NCBI RefSeq assembly: GCF_029525555.1
Contig: NZ_JAPDHZ010000002.1
Span: 781,868-845,867, forward strand
DNA length: 64,000 nt
Direction of reading: 5' to 3'
Source: Cohnella ginsengisoli
GTDB taxonomy: Bacteria > Bacillota > Bacilli > Paenibacillales > Paenibacillaceae
Shown: in pieces, positions 1 through 9,523 of the stretch
How positions within the stretch are numbered: the first letter of the stretch is position 1
Layout: each line of letters opens with the position of its first letter
Notes under the pieces: model-generated
Database searches by the model: none
Seen by the model: only the letters and a program-made list of their open reading frames with translations
What the model was told of the DNA's origin: nothing
Translations under genes and position numbers: made by a program

Positions 1-682
1 CGGGACGCTAGTTGCAGCGGAATCAGAATTGGACAGCATCCAAGATCGGCCGATATCCGTCATATAAAATTTTCCGTCTTCTTTGGCGGTGACCTGCTGC
101 AGCGTCGTCAGCATCGCCTCCCGGGACAGCACGATTTTCATATAGAAGTTGCTTCCTGCGCCGGAAAAGGGAGGATCGAACAGCGCCAAAATGAGCTTTT
201 CGCCCCACGGTATGATTCTCGGACTGCGCAGCGTATTCGAATCCCGGATCATTTTCATCTCGGATTCGCTCATCGGACCCGAATAGGTGGATACGCGCAC
301 CGTTTTCCCGATATTGGGAATGTACACTTGAATGTCTTCGATTAGACGCGCCGATTCCTTGAACGACGTCAGTTTCATCTTCAGGCGGTTGATCGCTGTC
401 AACTTCTCGTAGTTGTTCAGCGTGATCGAAACGGTGCTTAGCTTTTGAAGGTCTTCGTCGTTGAGCAAATCCATTTTCATCTGTTCGATATGGTTGATTT
501 CGGAGTCGATCAAGGCGGAATAGGAGCCGATTCGCGAAGCCATCGAGCCGGCGATTTCCTTGCGCAGAATGCTGCCGCTCGTATGGTTGATGATGAACAT
601 GAGCAAATAGAGGGGGGAGGATGAGCAGGAGAAACAGAACGACGATTCTGACAAAAATGTTCGGATGCTTGAATGCTATCAA
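1..682 (-). CDS. YesM-type sensor histidine kinase, N-terminal part only, +1 shift
   Basis: Partial gene running off the left edge; only about 227 N-terminal residues are present. After a TTG start (GGGGTG seven bases upstream; an in-frame TGA lies just before) there is one transmembrane helix at about residues 9-31, then an extracellular region with the look of the sensor domain of Paenibacillus YesM-like kinases (helical stretch with INHIEQMKMDLL, then VYIPNIGKTVRVSTYSGP). The HisKA/ATPase part lies outside the window, so the kinase call rests on the N-terminal type alone. The frame breaks in a C6 run (612-617): removing one base joins LILPLYLLMF to the rest. A TATAAT at 721-726 could be its promoter. 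Confidence 0.6.
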
Positions 683-866
683 TCACGCACACCCCGCTAT
701 CCATCCGAGTTGTTTAGAAGATTATACATAATCGCCCCTTCGACCCGCTACTGCCCATTTTCTATTTCGACTCTTTTTTTGTACACCTTTTTTATACTTT
801 TCGCCGCTATCCCGCCTGGCAGAGAAGCCGCAAGCTTCTTACGGGAGAATACCCGTCTTCGCAACG

Positions 867-905
867 AAAAGGGTTGAGCAGCTCCCCTCTCTGCTCAACC
901 CTTTT
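867..905. terminator. Strong bidirectional hairpin terminator
   Basis: A 15-bp perfect stem (AAAAGGGTTGAGCAG with its complement) and a 9-base loop, A-rich on one side and T-rich on the other. It sits between the kinase gene and the tRNA-Leu unit. Nothing else is visible between 683 and 996. Confidence 0.85.
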
Positions 906-996
906 ATTATTACTTCCTCAACAAATCAACTTTCAACTTCAAACCATTTCCATTCGGCACAGGTCATGAGCAACCCTTGGCAAATCCCAATTATGC

Positions 997-1036
997 AAAA
1001 AAGCTCTTGAATCGTCACAAGGACAAATTCAAGAGC
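997..1036 (-). terminator. tRNA-Leu transcript terminator
   Basis: On the minus strand the stem GCTCTTGAAT pairs with ATTCAAGAGC and is followed by six T residues, about 17 bases past the tRNA CCA end. Confidence 0.85.
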
Positions 1037-1052
1037 CTGTTCTTTGTTAAGG

Positions 1053-1141
<89 letters not shown>

Positions 1142-1216
1142 AAATGATCTTGCCGGGAACGATGTACGCTTGTCCGTTAACGGCGCCGCGCCTCATGTTC
1201 CGCAATCACGAAATTC

Positions 1217-1246
1217 ATAATAGCACGGGCCGGGAAACGAAGTCAA
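1217..1246 (-). promoter_or_regulatory. Sigma-A promoter of tRNA-Leu
   Basis: Minus-strand TTGACT (1241-1246), 18-base spacer, TATTAT (1217-1222). Transcription would start near 1210, about 70 bases before the tRNA. Confidence 0.7.
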
Positions 1247-1269
1247 GCATGTCCGTAAAGTTCTAATTT

Positions 1270-1542
1270 TCAGTCATTTGCATCATCCGGTTCGCCGACA
1301 TCCTCGAGCTCGAACGGCGCTCCGTCCAGCACCGGCGCCTGTCTGGGCTCCGACGCGGGCCCGATCGCATAGCTGCGCCGCAGCTTCACGACACGGCGAT
1401 TCGGTCTGCGGATGAGCACGTAATCTTCGTCCCAAGCCACGACGATGCCCCGTACGTCGTTGATCTGCAGAATGTCCCGCACGACGCGGACTTTGATTCC
1501 CTCTACACGGTATCGATCAAGCTGTTCGTCACTGATTGCCAT
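1270..1542 (-). CDS. Small conserved hypothetical protein (90 aa)
   Basis: I do not recognise the family by name. The product starts MAISDEQLDRYR with GGAGG five bases before the ATG. The core (residues about 13-55, VRVVRDILQINDVRGIVVAW...YVLIRRPNRRVVKLRRSYAI) alternates hydrophobic and basic residues in short strands, which suggests a small beta-barrel of SH3/KOW type that might bind RNA; this is inference from pattern only. The C-terminal 25 residues are acidic and look disordered. It lies downstream of the 1644-1970 gene on the same strand, but a terminator hairpin separates them. Confidence 0.7.
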   Translation of the reverse strand: MAISDEQLDRYRVEGIKVRVVRDILQINDVRGIVVAWDEDYVLIRRPNRRVVKLRRSYAIGPASEPRQAPVLDGAPFELEDVGEPDDAND

Positions 1543-1574
1543 GGCGGCCTCCTTGTCCGTATGCACGAAGCTTA

Positions 1575-1620
1575 CAAAAAAACAGGACCCGCGCAAGACG
1601 GTCGTCTCGTCCGGGTCCTC
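1575..1620 (-). terminator. Hairpin terminator after the 108-aa gene
   Basis: Minus-strand GGACCCG pairs with CGGGTCC and is followed by seven T residues. It ends the transcript of the gene at 1644-1970. Confidence 0.7.
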
Positions 1621-1643
1621 CCGCTATTCAACGCTGCAGTTGT

Positions 1644-1970
1644 TCAACCGACATGCTCGCGCGATTCGTTTGTCTCGTACCAATAGTCGAGTACTTTGCT
1701 CGACATGACGCGGCCGCGTACGTACTCGGCCTGACGCTCCGTGAACTGCTCCGTCCAGGAGATCTCCAGCTCGTCGCACAGCTTCACGATCGTGAGAAGC
1801 TCGGACCAAGCGACGTATCGCTTGTACCAGAAAAACTGCGGATGCTCGATCATATAAGGATACAGGTCGTCGAACTCCGTATGCTTGCAGTCGAGCGCGC
1901 GCTCGAAATGGATCTTGGCTTGCTCCAGCTTGTCGACGAAAAACTGCTGCGGCACATTCATATCTCCCAT
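1644..1970 (-). CDS. Conserved hypothetical protein (108 aa)
   Basis: Soluble, mostly helical and aromatic-rich protein (FFVDKLEQAKIHFERAL, YPYMIEHPQFFWYKRYVAW, VLDYWYETNE) with no transmembrane segment and no catalytic motif I can see. I cannot name the family. I chose the ATG at 1970 (MGDMNVPQQFF) because GGGAGG lies about ten bases upstream; the ATG three codons further in is an alternative. It is followed by its own terminator and lies about 110 bases downstream of xpt on the same strand, so co-transcription with xpt is possible. Confidence 0.7.
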   Translation of the reverse strand: MGDMNVPQQFFVDKLEQAKIHFERALDCKHTEFDDLYPYMIEHPQFFWYKRYVAWSELLTIVKLCDELEISWTEQFTERQAEYVRGRVMSSKVLDYWYETNESREHVG

Positions 1971-2079
1971 TTGCTGCTCGCCTCCCTCTGCACTTAGCCT
2001 TATTATAGAACAAATGGCAGCCCGACGGGAAGACTTCTCTTCAAGGTTGGGCTTGGGATTATCTAACAAAATAATCGGA

Positions 2080-2652
2080 CTAGTCTTCGAACGTTATGGC
2101 GTTACCTTCCAAAGAAGAGATTTTGACGAGCGATTCGACCTCGTAACCCATCTCCCGCAGCGTCCTGCCGCCCGCCTGAAACGACTTTTCGAGCACGATC
2201 CCGATGCCCGCTACCGAACTGCCGGCCTGCTCGAGAATCTTCAGAAGCCCTCTCGCCGCGTCCCCGTTGGCGATGATATCGTCGATGAACAACACCCGGT
2301 CCTCGGCCTTCAGCAAATGCCGCGATACGAGCAGGTCGGTGACGATGCCTTTGGTAAAAGAAGGAACGCGCTCGCAATAAGCGTCCGGTTCGTTAAGCAG
2401 CGTCTTCTTGCGCCGGGCGAACACGAGCGGCACGTTCATCACGAGCGCCGTCGCGAACGCGACCGGAATGCCCGATGCTTCGATCGTCACGACTTTCGTA
2501 ATGTTCCGTCCCTCGAAGCGGCGGGCGAATTCCCTGCCGAGCTCCATCGTCAGTTCCGGATCTACGCCGTGGTTGAGCAGCGAGTCGAGCTTCAGGACGC
2601 CGGCGCTCACGACGGTCGCTTCCTCTAGAATCCGTTGTTTTAATATTTCCAT
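2080..2652 (-). CDS. xpt: Xanthine phosphoribosyltransferase
   Basis: Purine salvage enzyme that converts xanthine and PRPP to XMP in the cytoplasm. The 190-residue length matches the Bacillus enzyme (about 194). The sequence has the type I PRTase layout: a hydrophobic core strand with VVTIEASGIPVAFATAL, and the PRPP loop VLFIDDIIANGDAARGL at about residues 127-143 with two adjacent acidic residues. Start: ATG with GGGGAG six bases upstream; longer in-frame extensions lack a ribosome binding site. In Bacillus this gene often follows a guanine riboswitch; I looked for the conserved J1/2, J2/3 and P1 pattern in the leader and did not find it. Confidence 0.93.
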   Translation of the reverse strand: MEILKQRILEEATVVSAGVLKLDSLLNHGVDPELTMELGREFARRFEGRNITKVVTIEASGIPVAFATALVMNVPLVFARRKKTLLNEPDAYCERVPSFTKGIVTDLLVSRHLLKAEDRVLFIDDIIANGDAARGLLKILEQAGSSVAGIGIVLEKSFQAGGRTLREMGYEVESLVKISSLEGNAITFED

Positions 2653-2874
2653 GACAATCTCCCCGTCCACTCTTTTCCGAATAAAATACCATATCCCTGC
2701 GCGTTCACGCAACACCGGCAGCGCGCGGAATATTTGTGGGCCCTTGTACCCCCATTGGCCGTCGCCTGCGACGGAAGGCCCATGCGCAACTGCTCAAATC
2801 CGATTCGTCGAGCAACTTTATCGCCACCCGGCGGGTCCAACTAAATATAGAAAAGAATGTAAGGCGGTGTCCTC

Positions 2875-3483
2875 ATGTACAATGGCCAACGCAAAGAGCG
2901 GAACCTGCTCCTCGGCGTCCTGGCGACCGGCGTCATCCTGCTGTCCGCCGCATGCGGCAGCGCGCACGACGTTCAATCGGCGGCGACCTTAGTCCCCTCC
3001 GCCGAAGCTTCGAATGCATCCCCGAATCCGACGCCCGAAGTAACGATTCATGCGCATGGCGGAGCTCCCGCGGGAACGCCGGACAAGCCCTTTTCGCAGA
3101 ACCCCAGGCTCGGCGGCATCTCGCTCGGCATGACGCTGGCGGACGCGGAAGCCGAGATCGGCGGCCCGGCAGGCGACAGCTATACGCTGACGGAAGCGGG
3201 ACATACGGTCGAGCTCCGCGAATACGGCGGATTGACGATCGGGGTCGATTCATCCGAGCATGTCGTCTATGTTGAGATCTCGTCGGCCTCCGTCTCCTCC
3301 GGGCTGCCGAACGTCGAAGTCGGCAGCCCGACCGCCGACGCCGCACGCAGCCTGTCGCTGAAGGCGGTGCCATCCTCCTCGTCGATGACCTCCGACGTCG
3401 AGGGCGGCATATTGCGCTTGGACCTCGATCCGGTGACGGACGAGGTGGTCACGATCAAGCTGATCGGATCGTCGCTCGTCTGA
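2875..3483 (+). CDS. Putative lipoprotein of unknown function (202 aa)
   Basis: An N-terminal lipoprotein signal peptide: basic NGQRKER, hydrophobic LLLGVLATGVILL, then the lipobox LSAAC, so Cys27 would be lipidated and the protein held at the outer face of the membrane. A Ser/Pro/Ala-rich linker follows (residues about 28-75), then a compact domain beginning LGGISLGMTLADAEAEIGGP. This opening resembles small secreted domains in which a LGxSxxEV-type motif precedes an Ile-Gly-x-Pro turn. No catalytic residues are evident. AAGGCGG lies upstream of the ATG. It is followed 93 bases later by the YkvI-like gene. Confidence 0.75.
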   Translation: MYNGQRKERNLLLGVLATGVILLSAACGSAHDVQSAATLVPSAEASNASPNPTPEVTIHAHGGAPAGTPDKPFSQNPRLGGISLGMTLADAEAEIGGPAGDSYTLTEAGHTVELREYGGLTIGVDSSEHVVYVEISSASVSSGLPNVEVGSPTADAARSLSLKAVPSSSSMTSDVEGGILRLDLDPVTDEVVTIKLIGSSLV

Positions 3484-3576
3484 ACCCTTTCCCCTCAGGC
3501 TTGTCATGGCGCGTCCATCTCTCTCATAGACTGAGAGAAGGACAATCATGGACGAGTCGGGGGAGGTCCGCCGGAG

Positions 3577-4644
3577 ATGAGGCGATGGGGCTTAAGCCTG
3601 CAGGTTGCGTTCACGTTCATCGGCACGGTCGTCGGCGCCGGGTTCGCGACCGGACGCGAAGTGCTGCAGTTTTTTACGCGGTTCGGCAATTGGGCCGCTC
3701 CGATGATCCTCGTATCCACCGCGCTGTTCGTCTGGCTGGGCGCCAAGATGATGCTGATGGCGGCTGCGATGCGCGCCAGATCCTATGAGGACCTGAACAA
3801 GCATCTTTTCGGGCCGAAGGCGGGCGCCTGGATCAGCCATTTGATGCTGCTCGTGCTCCTGGGCGTGAACGCGGTCATGCTGGCCGGCGCCGGATCGCTT
3901 TTTTCGGAGCATCTAAACCTGAACTATCAGACCGGTCTCCTCATTACGATGACGGCCTGCTTCTTCTTGCTTCGAAAAGGCATGAGCGCGATCCTCGCGA
4001 TCAATACGCTGGTCGTGCCGGTCATGATCGTATTCACCGCCGTGCTCGTCGTCGAGACGCTGCGCGGGCCCGGCGCCGATCGCTGGATGACCCTGCCCAT
4101 GGAGCTGTCTCCTTGGGCCGCCATCCTGTCTCCCTTTTTGTACGGTGCCTTCAACCTCTCCATGTCGCAGGCCGTGCTCGTGCCGCTCGGCGCGCGAATC
4201 GGCGATCCCGTCGTTCTGCGAAGAGGCGCCTGGATCGGCGGATTCGGCATCGGCGGGATGCTGTTGGCAGGCCATCTCGCGCTGTCTTCCCGCATGCCTG
4301 GCATCGAACAGTTCGACATCCCGATGGGCGGCATCGCCAGAGAGATCGGACCGTGGATTCATTGGATTTTCGTGTTCCTGATCTTCATGGAAATTTTCAC
4401 GACGCTCGTGGCCGATATTTACGGCCTATCGCTGCAGCTGCAGGAACGCGTTAGAATCCCGTTAAGCGCGCTCGTCGTTATGGTGCTGCTGCTGTGCTTC
4501 ATGGCCGGCCAATTCGGCTTCGGTCCGCTGCTGACGACGTTGTACCCGATCTTCGGCATGCTAAGCCTCGGCTGGGTCATGCTTATGGGCAGGGACCGCG
4601 TGCGGCCCGCTCCGCCGCCTGCCCCGCCCGAAGGATTTACTTAA
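3577..4644 (+). CDS. YkvI-like multispan membrane protein (APC-type transporter fold)
   Basis: A 355-residue integral membrane protein with about ten hydrophobic segments. The N-terminal GTVVGAGFATGREVLQFF, a glycine-broken first helix, is the hallmark of the YkvI group and resembles the unwound helix of APC-superfamily transporters. The substrate is unknown. The C-terminus ends in a Pro-rich tail (RPAPPPAPPEG). The start follows GGGGAGGT with nine bases of spacing. It is in the same direction as the lipoprotein and could be co-transcribed. A stem-loop (4696-4717) follows between the convergent genes. Confidence 0.8.
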   Translation: MRRWGLSLQVAFTFIGTVVGAGFATGREVLQFFTRFGNWAAPMILVSTALFVWLGAKMMLMAAAMRARSYEDLNKHLFGPKAGAWISHLMLLVLLGVNAVMLAGAGSLFSEHLNLNYQTGLLITMTACFFLLRKGMSAILAINTLVVPVMIVFTAVLVVETLRGPGADRWMTLPMELSPWAAILSPFLYGAFNLSMSQAVLVPLGARIGDPVVLRRGAWIGGFGIGGMLLAGHLALSSRMPGIEQFDIPMGGIAREIGPWIHWIFVFLIFMEIFTTLVADIYGLSLQLQERVRIPLSALVVMVLLLCFMAGQFGFGPLLTTLYPIFGMLSLGWVMLMGRDRVRPAPPPAPPEGFT

Positions 4645-4695
4645 GCCAAGTTTGTCGAGCTGCGCTTATTCAATCGTATTTTCGGCCTCTTTCTT

Positions 4696-4717
4696 TAGCC
4701 GCGGCATCCCGCGGCTA
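4696..4717. terminator. Hairpin between convergent ykvI-like and yhaN genes
   Basis: TAGCCGCGG pairs with CCGCGGCTA around a 4-base loop. It overlaps the yhaN stop codon. The T tract is poor, so terminator activity is uncertain. Confidence 0.45.
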
Positions 4718-7700
4718 ATTGCCGTTCCGGCCGTCCGGCCGCGCGGTCAGTTCCGGCAGTTTCAGCAGTCCCGATCCCGGCATGCCTTCCGCGAGCGCAT
4801 CGGCGACGTGCCTGTGGCAGGTGAACAGCAAAATCTGCCGGGTTCGGGACAGCTCGTTCAAGACGTTCACGCACCGCTTAAGCCGGTTCTCGTCGTAATG
4901 AACGAACAGGTCGTCCAGCAGCAAAGGCAGCGCCTGCTCGCGGGAAGCTGCGCCAGCCAGCGCGAGCCGCAGCGACAGATAAAGCTGCTCCTGCGTCCCC
5001 CGGCTCAGGAAAGCGCTGGCGACGATCCGGCGATCCGCGGTCTCCGCGAGCAGGTCCGGCATGTCTCCGGGCACCGCGATGCGCGTGTATCTCCCTTCCG
5101 TCAGTTCCGCAAAGTAGGCCGAAGCCTGCCGCAGCACGGCGGGCTGGCGCTCCTCCTCGAACGCGACGCGCGTCCGCCGGATGAGTTCGGCCGTCGCCGC
5201 AAGCAGCGTATAACGCTCCGCCAACCTTTCGAGCTCGGCTTGAAGCTCCTCCAGCTCGTACGACGTCTCCTCCGTCTCGGCTTCGCGCCCGAGGCGCTCG
5301 AGCTGCTCGGACAAGCGCCCTCGCGCGTCCAGCGCCTCCGCACGCTCCGCCTCGCAGGCGACCACCGCTTCGCGCGCCTCTTCTGCCAGCATCGCCAGCT
5401 TGCCTTCGTCATGCGCAGCCAGCAAATCAAGCAGGACTTTCAGCTCGTCCTCCCCGCGGCCGGCGGACAGCCGCAATTCGGCTTCAGATCGCTCTCGGCG
5501 CAGCGACCTGCGGCGTTCGTCCGCTTCAAGGCGCAGCGCGTACGCGTCTTCGCTGCCCGCGCCCGCGGCCTGCACGGCGACGGCAACCACTGATTCCGCG
5601 GCCTCGAGCGCGGACAGCGCGGCGGCTTCGGCCGATGCCGCCTGCCGGAGCCGCTCGTCCAAACCGCGGGCCGCGGCCGCTTTGTCCTGCTGCTCCCGCG
5701 CTTCGCGGTGGAGCAGCTTCACCGCGAGCGCCGCGTCGCCGCCGCTATGCGCTACGGGCGGACATGCGGCGAGCAGCGCGGCGGCCTCCGCCTCGAACGC
5801 GTCGCGCTCCGCCCGCAGCGCATCGGCCCGCGCCGCGAGCCTGGCCCGCTGCCGCAGCTGCTGCAGCGCCTGCTCCGCGAGCTGGCCGAGCCCGGGGAGC
5901 GCGGACGGCTGCAGCTGGGGCGGCAGCTTGCGCGCCGCCAGCCACGCGGACCAGTCCGCGCGGACGGCGCGGATCGCCGCCTCCGTCTCCGCCAGCTCGC
6001 CTTCCGCGCCGGCCAGCTCGCGCGCGAGCGCCTCTCTGCGCGCCTGCCGTTCGGCGTGCCGGCCTTGCTCGGCCTCCGCTTCTCCGAGCCGGTCCAGCTC
6101 CCCGTACACCTCGTCTCGCAGCCGGAGCCGAAGCTCCCCCGCTGCGCCTGCCTCGGACGCCCCGCCGCCGTCTGCGAGCGCGCCGGCGGTCTTCCGATCC
6201 AGCGCCGCCGCCGCTTCGGCTTCGGCCTCGCTCTGCCCGAGCAGCTGCCGCAGCGACTCGCCTGCTTGCCGCCGCGCCCGCCGCTCCGCTTCCCGGGCCG
6301 CGGCCAACCGTCGCTGCAGCGCATCCGCAGCGGCAGGGTCCCGATTAACGCCGCCGGACGCGCCTGGCCGTCTTTGCCCCAACCAGGCGGCTGCGCCCGC
6401 GCCAAGCGCGAGCGCGACGGCGAGTGCCGCGAACGCAATTCGCCCTTCCATCGAAACGAAGGCGGCAATCGACGCGCCAGCGGCCCCTGCCCAGAGTAGC
6501 AGCACGACCGCATAGGAGACCCATGCACGAGACGCGAGACCGCGGCGATTCGCCCTCCCCGCGCCTCTGCCGCGCCCCCCGGCCCGTCTGCCGCCTCCAA
6601 GGCTTTCGCGCACGTTCTCCGCGCCTTCTCGTTCGCGGACGGCCGCGTTCAACGCCGAGGCGTTCGGGGGAGAGCCCCGCCGCCTCCGCGGCAGAAGCTG
6701 CCCAAGCATATTCGCGCCGCGCCGCTTCCGCCGCCTGAAGCGCGTCGTCCAGCCGGTGCCAGGCATGCAGCAGCGCGTCCCGCGTATTCGGCTTGAAGCG
6801 GAAAACGCCGCGCCGGTTCGCCGTCGCAGGGTCGACGCGGCGCCCCGCCTCCTGGTCGAACGCCGCGAGCTGGCGGCGAAGACGCTGCGCCTCCGCGGCG
6901 AGCAGCTCGCGCCTTCGCTCCGCTTCGGCCAGGCGCTCGCCGATGACGCGCGCTTCCTCCCGCTCCCCGAGCGCGGCGACGGCCGCAGCGTCCGTCTCCC
7001 GCCAGCCCGGCCCGAGCCGTAGCAGCGCTGCGGCCGCAGCCTCCTCCGCGAGACGCATGTCCGACTCGAGGCCGGCCAGCTCGCCCTTTCTCGCCTCAAG
7101 CGCGTCGCCGCGCAGATCCATCGCCGCCAGCTCGCCCGCACGGCCGACAAGTCGCTCGTCCCATACGAGGACGGCATATTCCGCTTCGAGCCGTCCGCGC
7201 TCAGCCGCCGCTTGCTTGGCGGCGGTGCCGGCCAACGCCCTGCGCTCGACGAGCTGCCGCCATTCCGCGGCCGCTTCGGCCGGCAGCGGATCGGCCGAAC
7301 GGACCTCTTCCGGCAGCGCAGCCGAGATCGCTTCTTCCTCGGCGCGGAGCGCGGATGCGCGCAGCCACCACTCGCGGCCGTCGAGCGCCCCCCGCGCCGC
7401 CGCAGCCTTGGCGCGAAGCTGCGGCAGCGCGCGCTCCAGATCTGCCGCGCGCCCGTTCAGCGCCGCAAGCCGCTCGAGCGCCTCCTGATACGCGCCGAGC
7501 CCTTGACGCCCTTGGCGCAGCCGGCTCTCCAGCTCCCGGATCCGCGAGAGAAGTTCGCCCATCTCCTGTACGGACCCCTTCGGGCGGTACAGCCGGTCCA
7601 TCTCGGCCCTCAGCCGTTTGCCTGCGGATGTCAATGCCGCGCCGCCCGCCATGCCCGCGTGGTACAAATAATTGCCGATCTCGTCGCCTTTTAGCGAGCG

Positions 7701-8129
7701 GAGTTCGTGCAGCTCGTCCAGGCTGACGGCGAACAGCTGCCTGAACAGCTGCTCCGACACGCCGCCGAGCAGCAGCCGCTCGATCTCGGCTTGCGTGAGC
7801 CGCCGTTCGCCGCCGTCCGCCTCCCGCAGCGTCGCGACAGGCGCGCCCTTGCGCTGCGGCGCGTCCGCATACCGCTCGAGGATCCGCAGCCGGCCCTGTT
7901 CGTCCCGCAGGACGAGCCGGCCGCCATGCCGGCCGCCGCCCACGGGCTCGCCGCGCTCGGGCAGCTGCGCGCGCGTCGCGAATCCGTACAGCATGCTTCG
8001 CATGAATCGAAGCAGCGTGCTCTTGCCCGCTTCGTTCGGCCCCCATACGACGGTCGTCCGCGCGTCGAACCGAAGCCGCACGCCGGCCAGCGGACCGAAG
8101 CCGTCGATATGCAGTTCCTCTATATACAT
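4715..8129 (-). CDS. yhaN: YhaN-like Rad50/SbcC-type ATPase, +1 shift
   Basis: Restored length about 1137 residues. The N-terminus has an SMC/Rad50 head: strand MYIEELHIDGFGPL, Walker A GPNEAGKST (about residues 32-40). The C-terminus carries the ABC signature region FLSRGTQEQLYLSLRLAL and Walker B LLLDDLF with the D-loop. Between them are long Ala/Glu/Arg-rich coiled coils. In the middle, at about residues 535-580, two hydrophobic helices (VSYAVVLLLWAGAAGASI and a second) replace a zinc hook; no CxxC is seen. B. subtilis YhaN is known as the partner of YhaO. Start follows AAGGAGG. The frame breaks in a C5 run at 6666-6670 (remove one base). Codon use is extremely Ala- and GC-rich. Confidence 0.88.
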
Positions 8130-8198
8130 GCTATACGCCTCCTTGCCGGATTCCGCCTTGTATCCTGCGCGGCGCCGGCCGAAGCCGCCCCGCGCCCG

Positions 8199-9480
8199 TC
8201 ATTCGCCGCCTTCGCGCAGCAGCGCCGCCGCGAGCTCGCCCGCGCGCGCGATCAGCTCCGCCCGCTGCGCGTCGTCGCGTCCGTCCAGCCACTGCCGCAG
8301 CTTCGGATGGTGCCGCAGCGGCTCGGCCGCTTCCCGCAGCAGCGCCCGCGAGGCGACCGGATCGGACGCGGACGCGGCCGAGAGCCGCAGCAGCTCGGCC
8401 AAAAATCCGTCCTCGCGCGAACTCGCCTCCGCATGCGAAACACCGCGGGCTTCGACCGCGATCCGCTCGATCCAGACCCAATCGTCCCGCTCATCGGGGG
8501 GATCCGAGCCAGCTCCTCAGCTCGCCGGCCCACTCCTCCGCCTCGCCGTCCCGCAGCAATCGCTCCAGCAGCGCGCCGCTGCCCGTGAGCCGCAGGCGGA
8601 GCACCGAGGGCCTGCCTTCGGCTTCGCGGCGTCCGTCTTCGGCAGCCTCTAGCAGCTTGTCTTGAAGCGCCTGCTCGCCGTCCTCTTCGCCGATCCGCAC
8701 CTCGCGGACGAGCCATCTGACTTCGGACAGCTCGCGAAACGAAAGCCGGACGCGCCCCTGCTCCGATACATCCACGCGGTACGCGCCTTTCGGCCCCGTT
8801 TCACGCATGCTTCGCCCCTGAATATTGCCTGGATAAACGACATGCGGATACTCATGCAGCACGCGCCGGTCGTGGATATGCCCGAACGCCCAGTAGTCGA
8901 AGCCGGACGCCGCCAGCTCCGCGAGCTTGCAGGGCGCATAGTTGTCATGCCCTTCCAGCCCGTCGATGTTGCCGTGCAGCACGGCGAGGTGAAAGGGAGC
9001 GCCTTCTTGCACCCGGTAGCGCATCGCGAGATTGTCCTTGACCGCGGACTCCCGATAGGATATGCCGTACACGTGCGCCGCCAGCTTCCCCTCGCGCGTA
9101 AAAGCCGGCAGGCAGCCGACCTCCTCCGTCCCGAACACGTGAACCGACGCGGGCCAATCGAGCCGGGCGGACCTGCCGCCGGACGGATCGTGGTTGCCGT
9201 GCACGACGAATGCCTGAACGCCCGCCTCCGCCAGCCTGCCCATCGCCTTCTGCATGCGAAGCTGGGCGCGGAGCGACCGGTCGGCCGCGTCGTACAGATC
9301 GCCCGACAGTACCAGGAAGTCCAATTCTTCCCGCAGCACCGTATCGACGAGCTTGTCGAGCGCGTTCAACGTCGAATTTTTAAGCCGCTCGCGGACCGCA
9401 GAAGGAACTTTGGACAGTCCGCGAAACGGACTGTCCAAGTGAAGGTCGGCGGCATGCATGAACCGAAATGGCGGCTGCAT
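8199..9480 (-). CDS. yhaO: YhaO-like Mre11/SbcD-type nuclease, +1 shift
   Basis: Calcineurin-like metallophosphoesterase predicted to act with the Rad50-like protein encoded just downstream in processing DNA ends. Visible metal-binding motifs in order: AADLHLDS (about residues 10-17, D-x-H), LSGDLYD (GD), VVHGNHDP (GNHD), LAVLHGN, and FGHIHDR (GHxH). Restored length is about 426 residues, close to B. subtilis YhaO (408). In the raw sequence the frame ends early at 8491; the C6 run at 8496-8501, with one base removed, opens a further ~95 residues (WVWIERIAVEAR...) that form the expected C-terminal domain. The gap to yhaN is 69 bases, so this is an operon. Confidence 0.9.
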
Positions 9481-9523
9481 CCTCTCAACTCCGAATTCAA
9501 GATCGTTCCCGGTGCCCGACGCC

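Noticed and set aside
2640..2875. Purine riboswitch before xpt
   Set aside because: The leader lacks the conserved junction sequences and P1 pairing of the guanine aptamer; only an isolated ATATGG-like string is present.
5400..8652. Long open frames opposite yhaN and yhaO
   Set aside because: These Ser/Arg/Ala/Pro-rich frames are mirror frames of very GC-rich coding DNA; the true genes have recognisable motifs.
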